Assembly: GCF_047496725.1 (NCBI RefSeq)
Contig: NC_132973.1
Location: forward strand, 3,137,233 to 3,201,232
Direction: 5' to 3'
Origin: Anoplolepis gracilipes
Taxonomy: Eukaryota; Arthropoda; Insecta; Hymenoptera; Formicidae
DNA length: 64,000 bases
A program made the position numbers and the translations under genes. The first letter of the stretch is position 1; every line of letters begins with the position of its first letter. Shown here piece by piece: positions 49,593 through 62,180 of the stretch. The notes under the pieces are model-generated. The model saw only the letters and a list, made by a program, of their open reading frames with translations, ran no database searches and was not told the origin of the DNA.

Positions 49593-52500
49593 TTTTTATT
49601 ATAATTTTTTTTTAACGAAGTGCTTCGTGATGACGTAAAACTTTTGTCAAAATTACCGCAATGTTTCACTGAATAATTAATGAAGCCGACCACATTCGAG
49701 CGGTCGTAACGGTCGCACTTAACGTAATTACATCGCGCTACACCGTCATTACTCGGTTTTCGTCAGTTTCGTAGTTTGAGACTGATTTCGAGTGCGCCAC
49801 AGACCTCGTCGACTTTCAAGAGGATAAATACGCGATAGCCGTACATTCGTCATTGTGGGCGGCAATACCACCCGCGTCATAAACTTGGCGTATGGTGGAG
49901 ATGCGAGGTGCGCGCGGCCAGAACTACTTCGCGGAACCACATTTAGCACCTTTCTATGTAATGGGTCTGTTCTTAGTGGTTCTTAAGTGCAGCGGTTAAT
50001 CTCACGGTGCGCTCGCTATTCTCTTCGGCTATACATCGACGCCGGGCTTCTAATCCGTCCTTGTTATCGCGCTGCATTTTACAAAAAGTTTAATTGCGGC
50101 TGTGAATTTACGACCGCGAATAGGAATGAAATTCTTTATATTGTAATATATATATATTGTGTATTATAGATCCTTTTATCTCCAAAAAAAAACTAGAGTA
50201 TTTTTAAATATACATATCTTGATTAAAATAATCAGCTCTAAATTGCTTGAAAGACGTATAGATAAAAACGTAGCGTGTGTACGTTATATATTTATATAAA
50301 TATTTTTGTGCATATATATAATATTTTTAATAATGATAGTGTGATGGAAAAAATATATCTTACAGACGAATTTTTTATAATATGAATAAATGGATAGTTT
50401 ATATTTTACGCTAAATAAATTTAGCTTTTGCGGAGACAATATAACTATTTTTTTTACAATCTTTTATACGCTTTCCTTTGAATCGATATAATTTTTTTAA
50501 GTTATTATATCTATTAATTTTATTTTAATATTTTTTCTTATTTTTATATTATTTCTTTAAGTATATATTTATTGTTATCTCTTTATTAACTTTTTATAGA
50601 TCCAATTTTTTTTGATAAATAAAACTCTTCAAGGTATTGGAGATACTCTCTACCTAGAGCAATTATTGCTATTGAAAATTTTCCCACAGTATAGGTACGA
50701 TCAATAGATAGGTAGGTACGTTAGAGAATCTAATGGATGGAAGACGAGAAAAAGATAAAGAGAGAGAAATATCGTGTACTAGAAGGATCCATCGATCATT
50801 TCTAATTCTCGATAGTTAAGTTACCCTTGATGCACGGTACTTGATTGTAGTGCACATGGGAACATAGCCGAGTAAAATTAGCGGGATTACAGTTAAGTAT
50901 CGGTGAAAGTTTTCCTTAGAATGGATTTTTAACGTGAGAACTATTTTAAGGAATGCAGGTTTCAAAAGTGTATATGTTACAAATGTCAAATTTATTATGT
51001 AATATAATGTCGTTGTGCAAAAAAATAAGAATCTATAATTTATTTTAAATTGTGGAAAAAAAATGTTTTATAATTCTTCCTCTCTTTCTATAAAATATTA
51101 TATTTACTCAGATTTATCTATACTTTATGCATAAATTTGATATTTTTATTAATTTTTATAAAAATTTTTTATGAAAGTTATAACATGCAATATAATATAT
51201 ATACAATATGGTTTTTATCGATTAAAGCGTATGCGTGTTATATTTTGACATTTAATTCAATTTGAAATTTAATTTAATAAGAAAAATGAACTCTTTTGTG
51301 TGTTTTAGAAAAAGTCCATTTTTATAATCATAAAGCATTCTTTCTCTCTCTTTCTTAAACATATAATAAAAATATCCGACATATTTGTTTAATCGATTCG
51401 AAGAAAAGAATACGTTTGTTTTTAACATTTTGTATTTTGTTTAGCGCATCTAATATGCACGCCTGTTTTTTTTTCCATGTTTTCGTATATTCGAGCAGGT
51501 AGCATGCAGTAACACGATAGCGCGCGATTTTATTTTATCGCTTTAAGGCAGCGATGATTTATTTTTTTTTGGATGATAGATTTTTTATCGGAGCAATGCG
51601 TTTTTCTGTGCAATTTAAGCTATAACGCGGTTTATTTCATCAATCACGCTACGTTTATTCTTCGATCGCGGGCATTGTATTTTTTGCGTTGTCTGGATAG
51701 AATAACTCAAGTTTGACGATGTTCTTTCTCCTGCTTTAAATATTCGCAAGCTTGCGTTGTTTTTTTTAAATTGCAAAATATTTTTATTTCGAGGATATAT
51801 TTTCTGCAATTCTCCCGGTCGCTGGCTTTGTTATTATATACGTTCCAAATTTTCTTTTCTTTAATTTTTGCACAGAAGATGACAGTTTTCATCAAGATAA
51901 ATAATAGTTTGATCGAGATAAATAAGTTTCAAAAAATTAAAAGAAAATTAGAATCCTGTAATATGAAGAAATGTTTGTTACGTATTTCAACGTTAAGCAA
52001 TTACTATTACTATAAGAGCTTTTATACCCTTACTTTAGAATATAATATATATAACAATATAATTTAAAATTTCAAAAAATTATTAGGAAAGAAAAATTAA
52101 TTCTACAATTTTTTTTAAGTTTAGCTATTACTCAGATGTTCTGTGTTGTTCTGTACAATATTTAAAGAAAGAGAGAATATACCTTTTGTAGTATATTAAG
52201 AGCATTCGCATATAAATTAATTTGGACTTTTATCTAAATTCTTTTCAAAGATTGAATAAAAATCAAGATCTCTTTTTCCAGTAATCTCCAATAATTTATA
52301 ACTTCGAACAAATAAATTATTATAAACAAACAATTTGTGCGTATGAGATTCTTTAACATAACCAGAAGATTGTGCTTCATATTACCGTAGTTTAGAGACG
52401 TAAACATTATTTGTTTATAAAAAAATTTGTTTATTCCAAGCAGGATTATAGACGCTATACAGAAGTCTAGCTTGTGTCATTTAGTTACGAACCTTTAGAT

Positions 52501-53715
52501 TAAAGAGGACCTGAATAAAAATCGAAACTGTTACGATGGAAAAATATTGTTAGAGAAATATGTACTTTAAATACTATAAACCATAAATATCTAAGCTGCT
52601 ATTCTTGATATTCTCGGTTAAAAATTAATTAGATATATTTTTTTCGGTATAAAGTATTTATTTTCGTCTCTATCTGCGTTCTATTATTTATGGAACGCTA
52701 AAAAGTGTAAGTCCTAGATGCGTGTATCTGGTTTACCTAGGCGTGAGACAGACCCTGACAACGCGCGGCCGTGGCGTACCTGACCGGACAAGCATGGCTT
52801 GCCATTGAGAGCACGGATATTGTTTCGTCGTATGACGCCCGTGTGTCGGAGACGCCTTGTTTCCACGTCGCACAAGAAGGATATCGCGTGGGTGCTGGGT
52901 GCCTCTGCGGGAGTTAGGTTACCGATTAGCAGCCGCTCCAATTTTACCGGCGCGACTAACTACGATTAAACGTGGCTGACGTGGCGCACTAGTCTTCTAA
53001 TTATTGTCTACCACGTAACATTAATCTCCTCTTTTCTGCTCTCTATCAAGCTGAGTAATATAAATAAGATTTTTCCTTTTCCTATGTCACGATCTCGTTG
53101 TAAAATTTTCATCGCTATATTACATATCGATGGCTATATTTGTAAGAGTAATATATAAAACGTTTATGAAAGTTATTTACTACTATTTTATTGAATTAAT
53201 AAAAGAGCTATTAACACGCACGGGGGAGTCTGGAACACGTTAGTGTTCAGACTTCATTTCGCAAAATTGCAAGAGCCGTAGTACTATTTGAGGATTTGGG
53301 AAATATATTATTAATGGCGCCAGTACACTTTTCATTTCACGACGGCTATTTATAAGTTTGTTAGTCACAAAGTTGTAAGTGTAAGTGTAACGACTCACTT
53401 AGCGCTAAGCGCAGTTAACTCAATTTTCTCTGCCGGCCTACATTATAGTTCACTCGTGATAGGTCTCGCAAAGAAGGACAAGAGACCGTTAAACGAAATT
53501 AGTTAACTCTGGATTTTATAAACACCGTTGGATATTTGAAGTCTTTCAAATTTCTTCTTGTTTTATATCATTCTCTTTTAGCGATTCCATCTAATATTAT
53601 TACTCCATTACCATATAAAATAAAATTGGCAAAGCTTGCTGCAAAAAAGCTATAATTGTTTAATGATTTTCTTCTTTGTAAAAATATTAAGATTTTATTA
53701 TTTATTAAGAAATTA

Positions 53716-53816
<101 letters not shown>

Positions 53817-54464
53817 AACATTAATTTTTTTTTTTTTTAATTTGATTTTATAGTTGAAATTAATTTCGAAAAAGATACTAAAAAATATCGAGTAAAATTA
53901 TTTTTTATAATATTTTTTTTACATAAATATACCGCAAGGAGCAAAGTTAAAATATTATATGAAATAATTACATCATGTAATAAGTTATACGTGTAATAAA
54001 AATGATACTTTGTATCTTTCTATTCTATGATCTATTATTATATTCAGTACATAGACAAGCGAGAAAAATATCGAGCGCAGACATTAATACACTTCCGTTT
54101 GCCTACGTAATATCTAATGACCTTACATCTACACGTTTAACGTACGCGATATATACATTTAATTTAAATATAATGTTAAAATGTTACGAATAAAATTCCT
54201 TTTCCTCGACGCGACTAGTGGAAATCAACACTCGCCTCATCTCGTCGCATTGTCTCGGTGCTACGCGGTCGCGAGATAACGAGAATAATCGACATTTATT
54301 TGTGTCATTGCTCGCAACCGTCTCCTCCGTATTACGTGCCGGATCACGTACGAGAACCGACCACATCTTTTTGCCGTTTATACACATATACACGCACGAT
54401 TGTAGCATTCTACACGGATTCTCGTGTGCCTGAGTATGTATTAGATATCATTTATATGAGTATG

Positions 54465-54545
<81 letters not shown>
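54465..54545. repeat. Compound (TA)n(TG)n microsatellite
   Basis: A TA run (54465-54483) passes directly into about 31 TG units, ending at 54545. Confidence 0.95.
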
Positions 54546-54549
<4 letters not shown>

Positions 54550-56833
54550 AATTCTGGAATTGTCACTTGCAACTTACAAATTTTTAACACACTTGTAAGC
54601 TTGATAGAAATAATAATTATTTTTTTATAGTTTTTTAATCAATTGATTAACAAAATTATAAATATTTATAATAAAGTTTGTTAAAAAATTTATTGTAATT
54701 ATTAATCAGCACTTTGTTCAATTTTTTATTTTATATTTTATATTTTTAACTGAATAATAATGTACATTTTCCTATAATCAAACTTTTCAGATAAAAAATT
54801 TGAAATAACTTATTTGAGAAGTTGGACTCTTGCTCTAGAACTTGTACCCATTTTTATCCACAATTCCTTATATGATTTGCAATTTTAATAATTTTTCTAA
54901 AACCGTTAACACGCATTACAACTGTTCGATTTTCCATTCACTTATAATTCAATGACTATTTGCCATTCAACGCAATAATGATTATTCATATTGATAATGA
55001 GATCATCATTCTCTTCTTGTCCTTAGTTAAGAGGAATGATTCTGTAATGGTGATGGTTCTGGGACATTCTGTTTGTGTATATGTATACCGCTCATACTTT
55101 CGTGCGAGGTACAGTTAGTCAACACATGCGTGCAACTTTATATCGATGGCGTCACCATGGTCGTCGATTGGGGCCAAGCGAACTGAACTCATTGTCAGCC
55201 ACATCGTTGACTCGTCCCTTCGTAGTTGCGAATTAATAATTGTTTTTTTTTCTGCCCTCCACCGTCGTCAGCAACACACTGATAGGAAGTTCCCCATCGA
55301 ATGCGAGCCATCAAGATGACGTGTTTTTAACTCGCTTAATAATAGTGACGTTAAATTTAACTATCACAAATTATTATCTATATGATTCTATAAAATTACA
55401 TAATTATATTTTTCTAAAAATAGCGAAAGAAAAATACTATTAATATTATCAATCTTTTATAATTGCATTGCATATAATTTAAATGCGGAACAAATTTTAT
55501 TATAATATGTAAAATCATTGCTAGGAATTAAGCAATTAATTGGTGCCGCATAATTAGCAATTTACAAAAAACTAATAAATAAAATTTAAATATTGATATT
55601 TTTATTCAAAGATGTATATTATTAAAGATGTATATATTGTATATTGTTCATAAATGTATCATAAAAATAACTTAATATGCCGTAATATATGTAGATTCGT
55701 ATTAATTTAATATATTATGTTACAAGTGGTATTTAATTTAAAATAAAATGGCTATATTTTTGGTTGATGGTTTCATCAGAGTACAACTTTTCGGGATTCT
55801 GTTCGTGTATCTAATTTAATGCAACTTCAGTAACTAGAATCGCAGTTCTGTAGAAAAACCGAGCGGAAAGTTAAGCGAGCGTACGAGTTCATCCGAGTGC
55901 CTTCATCGCATGTAGCACAAATTTCGTCTTGATAGTGCTCATTCCGGCACTCCGCTTCCGGTTAACGATCCGATTGTGTTGTTGGAATCGTGCCAGAAAT
56001 AAATGTCTCGGTATCCCAGAATCTTTTATCGACCTTGATACTCGGGAAGATTAAGAAAACACTCAAAACAATGATATCGTATTATCGGCGCGAATGCATC
56101 TTTCCTATCCTTGGCAGACACGCAATTACTCGAGTATAAAGTAAGAACTAAAAATACAATGGATTTATCAATCTCGTCAAAGTGCAGAAGTATGTAAATT
56201 CTCTTTGAATAAGGAAAAACGCGAATTCTTGAGCTGAATGATTTCATAAGACATTGATATTTTATTTCAACTATTATTTCATTATGTTAGAAAATTGAGA
56301 AACAGCAACCCTACTTTTAATTTTTTATTATCCGTGCATGATTATAGTTAAAAACTACAATTTAAATTTACTCGTTTCAACTTAATGTTTTGTGCCAATA
56401 ATAAAGCTTTCTATATTTTCTCGATGTTTGACGTTAACAAGTCAAATTAAATAAATCAAATTATATTTACATAACATAGAATTAAAATTAAATTTGAAAT
56501 GGATTTAAATTAAGATTGATAAAATACCATATTTTGCGCAAATTTATATTTTTCGTATAGAAAGAGCCGATTTGTGTCAGTATTACACTTGCCAAACAGC
56601 TAGTTTTCTTTCTTAAGAAAATTAATGAGTTTTAAATATGCGTACTTTCACATGTGTCGAGCACGGACACTGTCATTCCCTCATATGCATGTACGGCGCA
56701 CCTGTGGACACACATGCACAGACATACGACACGTATTCTTACGTCGATTTTCTACTTGTAAAGGCGAAGTCGTGCGTGGGCACAAAAGTCGTCCCCCGAT
56801 CCTACTACACATGAATCCTCCACTCGCACTAGT

Positions 56834-56893
56834 GTCAGCCAGTCAGTCAGTCAGTTACTTAGTCAGTCAGCTCGAGCACACGCAACCGGTTCG
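56834..56893 (+). promoter_or_regulatory. Repeated TCAGT initiator-like motifs with a DPE-like site
   Basis: In a CpG-bearing block, CAGT recurs with a 4-bp period (GCCAGTCAGTCAGTCAGTT, then TTAGTCAGTCAG). TCAGT is the arthropod initiator core. GGTTCG at 56888-56893 fits the downstream promoter element consensus and lies at +28 relative to the A at 56861 (TTAGTC). It could be a TATA-less internal promoter. No donor-bearing first exon is evident downstream, so support is limited. Confidence 0.25.
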
Positions 56894-59800
56894 TAACTTA
56901 GCTCGTGATACGCGCTTATAAATTGCTCCGATTAATATCGGACATTGAGATCTGTAATCTGAGCTTGGATTTCGCGAGATATAAATAGATTTATGGAAAG
57001 TAATCTTGAAAATAATTTATTCGTGAACGATCAGTGCAAATTGCATTTTTTATAGTTGTGGAAAAATCAACTTTATCAAAATTTCTTTCGAAGATCCAGA
57101 CACTTTCTTAGTAAAAACGTCTTGTAAAATGTGAGCGATTTATAAACTCGGTGGTGCGCGTAAATTTGTAGTCAAAGTTTCAATTCCTTCGGGAGAAGAA
57201 TCTCTAAGTAGTCCCCTCTAATTTTCAAGTGTATTTCAGTCAGAATAAATGATACGTGCGATAGAATTGATGTTCAAGCGCAACAGTGTCAACTACAAAA
57301 ACAGTGTAGAAATTTTATGTTAATTTTAACATAATTAAGAATAGCACGTTCTTTTTAATTTAATACATTTCATTTAGTAATAAGAGTCTGTAAATTAGAG
57401 GACCATTTTTTCGGATTACAACAAGCTATAAATAGGTATTTCGTGTAATAACAAAGTGGCTTCTTGAAGGAAGAAAAGTTAAAGTTTTTGTCAAAGTTCT
57501 CGATAGCTTGTCGATTGCTTTACTATCATTCTTCGAGTATATACAAGTATATATGTGCAGTAGATTTCGCACGCTAGAGCGAGTGAAGTTTGAATCGTAC
57601 ATTTTACACATGACTGCTTATGCACACGTTGCATCGAGAGGAAGGAAGTCGGTGTGCATGCAACGAGATTCAAATTAAGTGAACTCGCAACTCGATATTA
57701 TTGTGTAATATTTGACATTGTATTTAGATACTGGTATGCAGCACTATTATAGTGAAAGATTGCACTATAAAGTAATTAGAAGGAATTTGACTATTATTGA
57801 ACGAATAATTTTGATAGTGAATATTGAAAAATATTTAGAGATTTGTGCGATATTCTACAATAATTTAAAAAATTTAAGTTTTTATGGTGAATATATTTTT
57901 TATTGTAAATAATGGAATTAATATCGTCATATTACTTGATTTCATATTATCTCATGTAATAATATTACCTTGTGTAATATTGATATTGAAAGATTACGAT
58001 TATATTGAAGGTAATAGAGAACTCGCTTATCACTATGCAAACTATTTTTATTAGCACGAGCTAGGGAATTATCATGCACTTGACATAGCACTATATTAGT
58101 CACGTAAAACTAATATTGAAAAATATTAGTGAGCAGTATTAACTAGAAAATTCCAGCTTTGATTGTTATAATTTTTGCGTGTGTCACATTGTAATTTTAA
58201 TTATCTATTAATATTGAAAGTAATAAAAATTATAAATAGCGATTATTATTGCACTAAAAAAGATATCTTGAAGCTATATTAAAGGAAATTTTTTTCTCAC
58301 ATTCGCTCTTATTATTCATAGCTATCTTACGACAAAATAAGTTTTTGTCATTATAAAATTGCTGTACAAAAAATTAAAAAAGAATTGATAATAATGACAA
58401 TATTACGCAATGTTGAGTGGTGCTTACGTTGGAATCCATTTAACATTTCTCATCATTGATTCTGCAAGGACACCTTGACATCTAACAATGAAATGCTGTG
58501 ACATTTAAATGCTTACTGTGTGAAATAATTCGGGAACTAGAAATTCGGTTCTTATTCGCGCTGATTTTAATCTGATACAATGAGTTCACACAATGGAAAA
58601 ATTTATTCAACCACTTTGTGCATAATTGTAGAACTAGAAATCTTACTATCAAATATTTCCATTATTTAACATTTTTAGCAACTTGCTAAGAATTTAATGT
58701 TTATATATGTATATATTTTTTTTTCAACCATTACTATTAAATAAACATTAAAATTCGAACAAGAATATAATTTAAATAATTGTTAAAATAAAAATTTACC
58801 TGATGCTAATATACGTAAAACTTGCCGAAGGAATGAATTCTTGAAAAATTTGCAAATTATTCGTGAAAGTTGAAAATGAGAAGTGTGATAAGAATTTATT
58901 TAATCGTCATCAGTTAACTCTATAAATATTATTTTGTTAACTTATATTTAAAGATCCAACATTTCGATTTTATCTTCCTTTTCGAGAAAAAATTTTCGAT
59001 GCCAACAAAAAATTCTCTTTTATTAAATAAACATTTTTTTAAAAGTAATTAGGTAAAATATAAAAGAAATTATAGTGAATAAAAAAGGATTAACTAATCA
59101 AGATTATTTTGAGTTTTATTATCAAGTATAGCGAAAATTATCAATAGACATATATCAATCACGGGAATTGCTTTAATATGAAGTCAGCTTAATACCTAGT
59201 ACGTCATAGAAAATATACATATGTTGTTTGATGACATCAGATGGAGGGAAGCATTTTTTCGAGATAAAAGCGTTAATATCATTTTTTATATTTGTTAAGT
59301 TAGACGAGGAGCAGAAATTTTAATCATTTTTGTTATCGCTGTGTGACGACGTATGTATTTATCGCAAAGTGCAACGCATTTCCGCACATGTATTATTTTT
59401 GCATTTATTTTTTTTACTTCTCTTTTTGCGCTGATAATTTAAGTTAAAAAATAAATAACACTTGACAATGAGTACAAAGATAAGACAAGTTAACATAATG
59501 CTTTTCTTAAATGAATAAAAGTTTGTTTTTTTTTCTTTTAAATAAACAAGTTTATAGCTTTAAAGCTTAGAGAATGTGAAAATACAACTTTGATATTGAG
59601 AGAAACTCGATCAAATCCTATTGCTGTATATTATTTTGTTCTATTTATATATTCTATATATTATATTATACATTCTATTTATTATAGTATATAATAATTG
59701 AACAATTTGAGGAAGTTTTTTTTTATTTAACCTTCAAATTGCAATCATTTTGACATTTAGCTTTTGAGATATATTAACTGCAATATATTCAACAAAATGT

Positions 59801-61262
59801 TACAATGTTTTGAAATGCTACTTATATCGCTGGTTAACAACACAATGTTTATACATCCTCACGATAAGCAATTTCCATTTTACTATTTATATATTTACCT
59901 GTGACTTACAATTTTATCATTTTAAAATGAAGATCAGTCATTTGATATTGTTGTCGAATGAGAATGATTAGATATTAAAATAAGAACTTATTTCCTTTAT
60001 ATATAATCTTAATATATCCGGAAAAAATGTATATATATAATATCCGGACAAATTTATATGATCGCATGTTAACAGCCAGTAAAGATTATTATCACTTAGA
60101 AACATTTATGAAATAAACATGAAAATTGCCATATTTAAGCTTATAAATCCAAGAATTATAAGAGATTCCACACTTCAAAGAAGAAATAAGATTTTTTATT
60201 ATCAGTTTATATATACTTATTATGTTTAATTTGTAAAAATTTTGTAATCTCTTTTGAAACTAATTTATGTTCTTGCTAAAAAAGGCAATTTGAGATTTAT
60301 TGCTCGACATAAGCCTTACAAAACTTGGTATACGAAGTTTCTAAAATTACGAGTTTATCTGACAGGTGGTCGCACAGTTTAAACAGTTTGAAATATATGG
60401 CCTCTTGTACGACAGTCTAAGAGCACAACAATCACCGCGAGCTCGTCGGACGAGAAAATTGTGGGTATACGCGTAATTTCGTGTTTTCTCAGCTGGTTAA
60501 AGAGGGATGGACTGCGTGTATGAACATCGCTATAAATGACGGCACACAAAATGCTTGTGCACGCGTGCGTATAAGTGACGTACTTTCCATGACGTAACAC
60601 GCGACCAGTGGATTCATGCCATGATGGAGCCAGGTTTAATAAAGAATAAAGAGTCAAGGATCATAATTAATAGCATGTACGTGCCGATTCAATCGCTCGC
60701 TCTAGCATCGTTCGTTATTGGCTGGTATATATTCTGGTATGTACTTTTAGAGTTTCACTTTGAGAATCACTCTCGATGAAAATTATAAAATTGAGAATTA
60801 TATTAAGAGGAGAGAGTTTGCCACAAAAAGTGTGATGAATAATGATGGTATATTTGCGAAGAAGATAAATTTTCAAGTTTAAAATCTTAAGAAAATATAT
60901 TTTATTGAAAAGGAGAATATTATCAAATATACAAAATTATAATATTGTTTAAGAAGCAAGTTAAAAAGTGAGAACAATTATATAGTTAATTTTCACACAC
61001 ATACATCTAAATGAAATGTATGTAATAAAAACATATATTCTTTTTTCTGGTTGAACTCGATAGATTGTGATGTTTTTACTTGTGAGAATAATTCTTGATA
61101 GTAAATTCAACAGTAAAAATTTTTAATAAAACTAAGAACAAAGTTTCTCATAAAACCTTTGTACCTCTATTTATCTTTAGTTATCTTATCTTTATTTTTA
61201 CTTTTATATCTCTGACACAAAATTTAAATGGTTTTTCTTTAAATTTGAGCGAGGAACACATT

Positions 61263-61661
61263 CAGGGTGTATACTCCCAGGAAAGACCTGGAAAACCTGA
61301 TATTCTCAGGGAATTTTATTATATCTTGAAAAATCATGGAATTGTCATGGAATTTCGTTAGGATTCAGGGAATTTAAAAAAATGTCAAAGAAGTACTTAT
61401 TTAAAAAATTTTTTATAAAAATTAAAAATATTTTAAGTTTAAAATCTGCTTAAAATATATATTTTTTGTTTATGTCTATATAAAATTGTTTAAAATATAT
61501 GTTTTTTGTTTATGTCAAAAAATGTTACGCTAAAATAAATAAGCTTATTTTAAAATTGCATTTAAAAATATTTTAATTTTACCTGGAATTTTGAACAAAA
61601 ATACCTGGAAGATCCTGGAATTCTCAGGGAATTTTTTTACAGAATTTGAGTATACACCCTG
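61263..61661. mobile_element. 399-bp MITE with CAGGGTGTATACTC ends
   Basis: The termini are a perfect 14-bp inverted repeat, CAGGGTGTATACTC. They are flanked by the direct repeat ACATT (61258-61262 and 61662-61666), consistent with a 5-bp target duplication. Inside are many CCTGGAA and CAGGGAATT motifs near both ends, and a tandem AT-rich duplication at about 61455-61520. There is no transposase frame. Similar CAGGGTGT..CCTGGAAAACCT elements are common in animal genomes. The superfamily is unclear because a 5-bp duplication is not the usual hAT length of 8. Confidence 0.85.
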
Positions 61662-62092
61662 ACATTTGAATCGCGTAATTCTTAAATAAACATAAACATT
61701 ACGTTATTTATACTCTAGAGCACTTGAGATTGATAGCATGACTTATTGTTAGACAAACATTATGGTAACAACAGTAAACATCAACTGTTATTTGTACGGC
61801 TAATGATCGAGTGAGAAATCGTATAATGATTCATCGGGACCGATATCGACAGTCGACATTTTGCCTGTAAGAAAATTATGGGCTCGCTTTGCCCACGCAT
61901 CGTCGCGATCTCGGAAGTGCGCTCGGTGTGACATTTTGTCGAGCGAATTCGCGCGTGGGTTCAACGACACTTGCGCAGCAGAGCGCATATCTTGTGACGC
62001 GCGACTGCATCGCGTTGCATTCGCGCGAGGCGCCATCGAGGTGGGACGACCGAGGAAGAGCAGATTGGAGACGAGTGCCATTGTTCTTACCG
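61662..62092 (+). promoter_or_regulatory. CpG-rich putative promoter and leader of the 62-kb first exon
   Basis: From about 61780 the sequence becomes CpG-rich, a marked change from the flanking AT-rich intron, and continues into the coding exon at 62093. No TATA box was found. A CAGTCG at 61850 resembles an initiator. The frame of the exon stays open upstream to 61889 but contains no ATG before 62093, so this part is most likely leader. Confidence 0.4.
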
Positions 62093-62180
62093 ATGTATAA
62101 CTCCGAGCTCTTCAAAACCGTGTGGACGAAGGTAGGACGGATGTGCGGCTACATCACTTGCGCTAGATCCTACCTGTCAG
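62093..62180 (+). CDS. Alternative first coding exon (MYNSELFKTVW..YLS|G)
   Basis: The ATG at 62093 is the first in its frame. The exon encodes 29 residues, MYNSELFKTVWTKVGRMCGY then ITCARSYLS, plus one base, ending at CAG|GTCAGT in phase 1. The other two candidate exons end identically (..TCA G|GT). The peptide is short, amphipathic and basic, with cysteines at 18 and 23 that could be lipidated or metal-binding; this is inference. It sits in a CpG-rich block with its own likely promoter. Coding is supported by third-position bias and donor quality. The gene is not recognised with certainty. Confidence 0.6.

Noticed and set aside
49749..49949. Minus-strand frame in a CpG-rich block, coding-like in composition
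   Set aside because: No homologue comes to mind and there is no splice site or promoter evidence. Kept only as a possible regulatory block.
52714..52941. Minus-strand frame ending near a CCTAG|GTAAAC donor-like site
   Set aside because: A single donor-like motif without an acceptor partner or recognisable peptide is not enough to call a nested gene.
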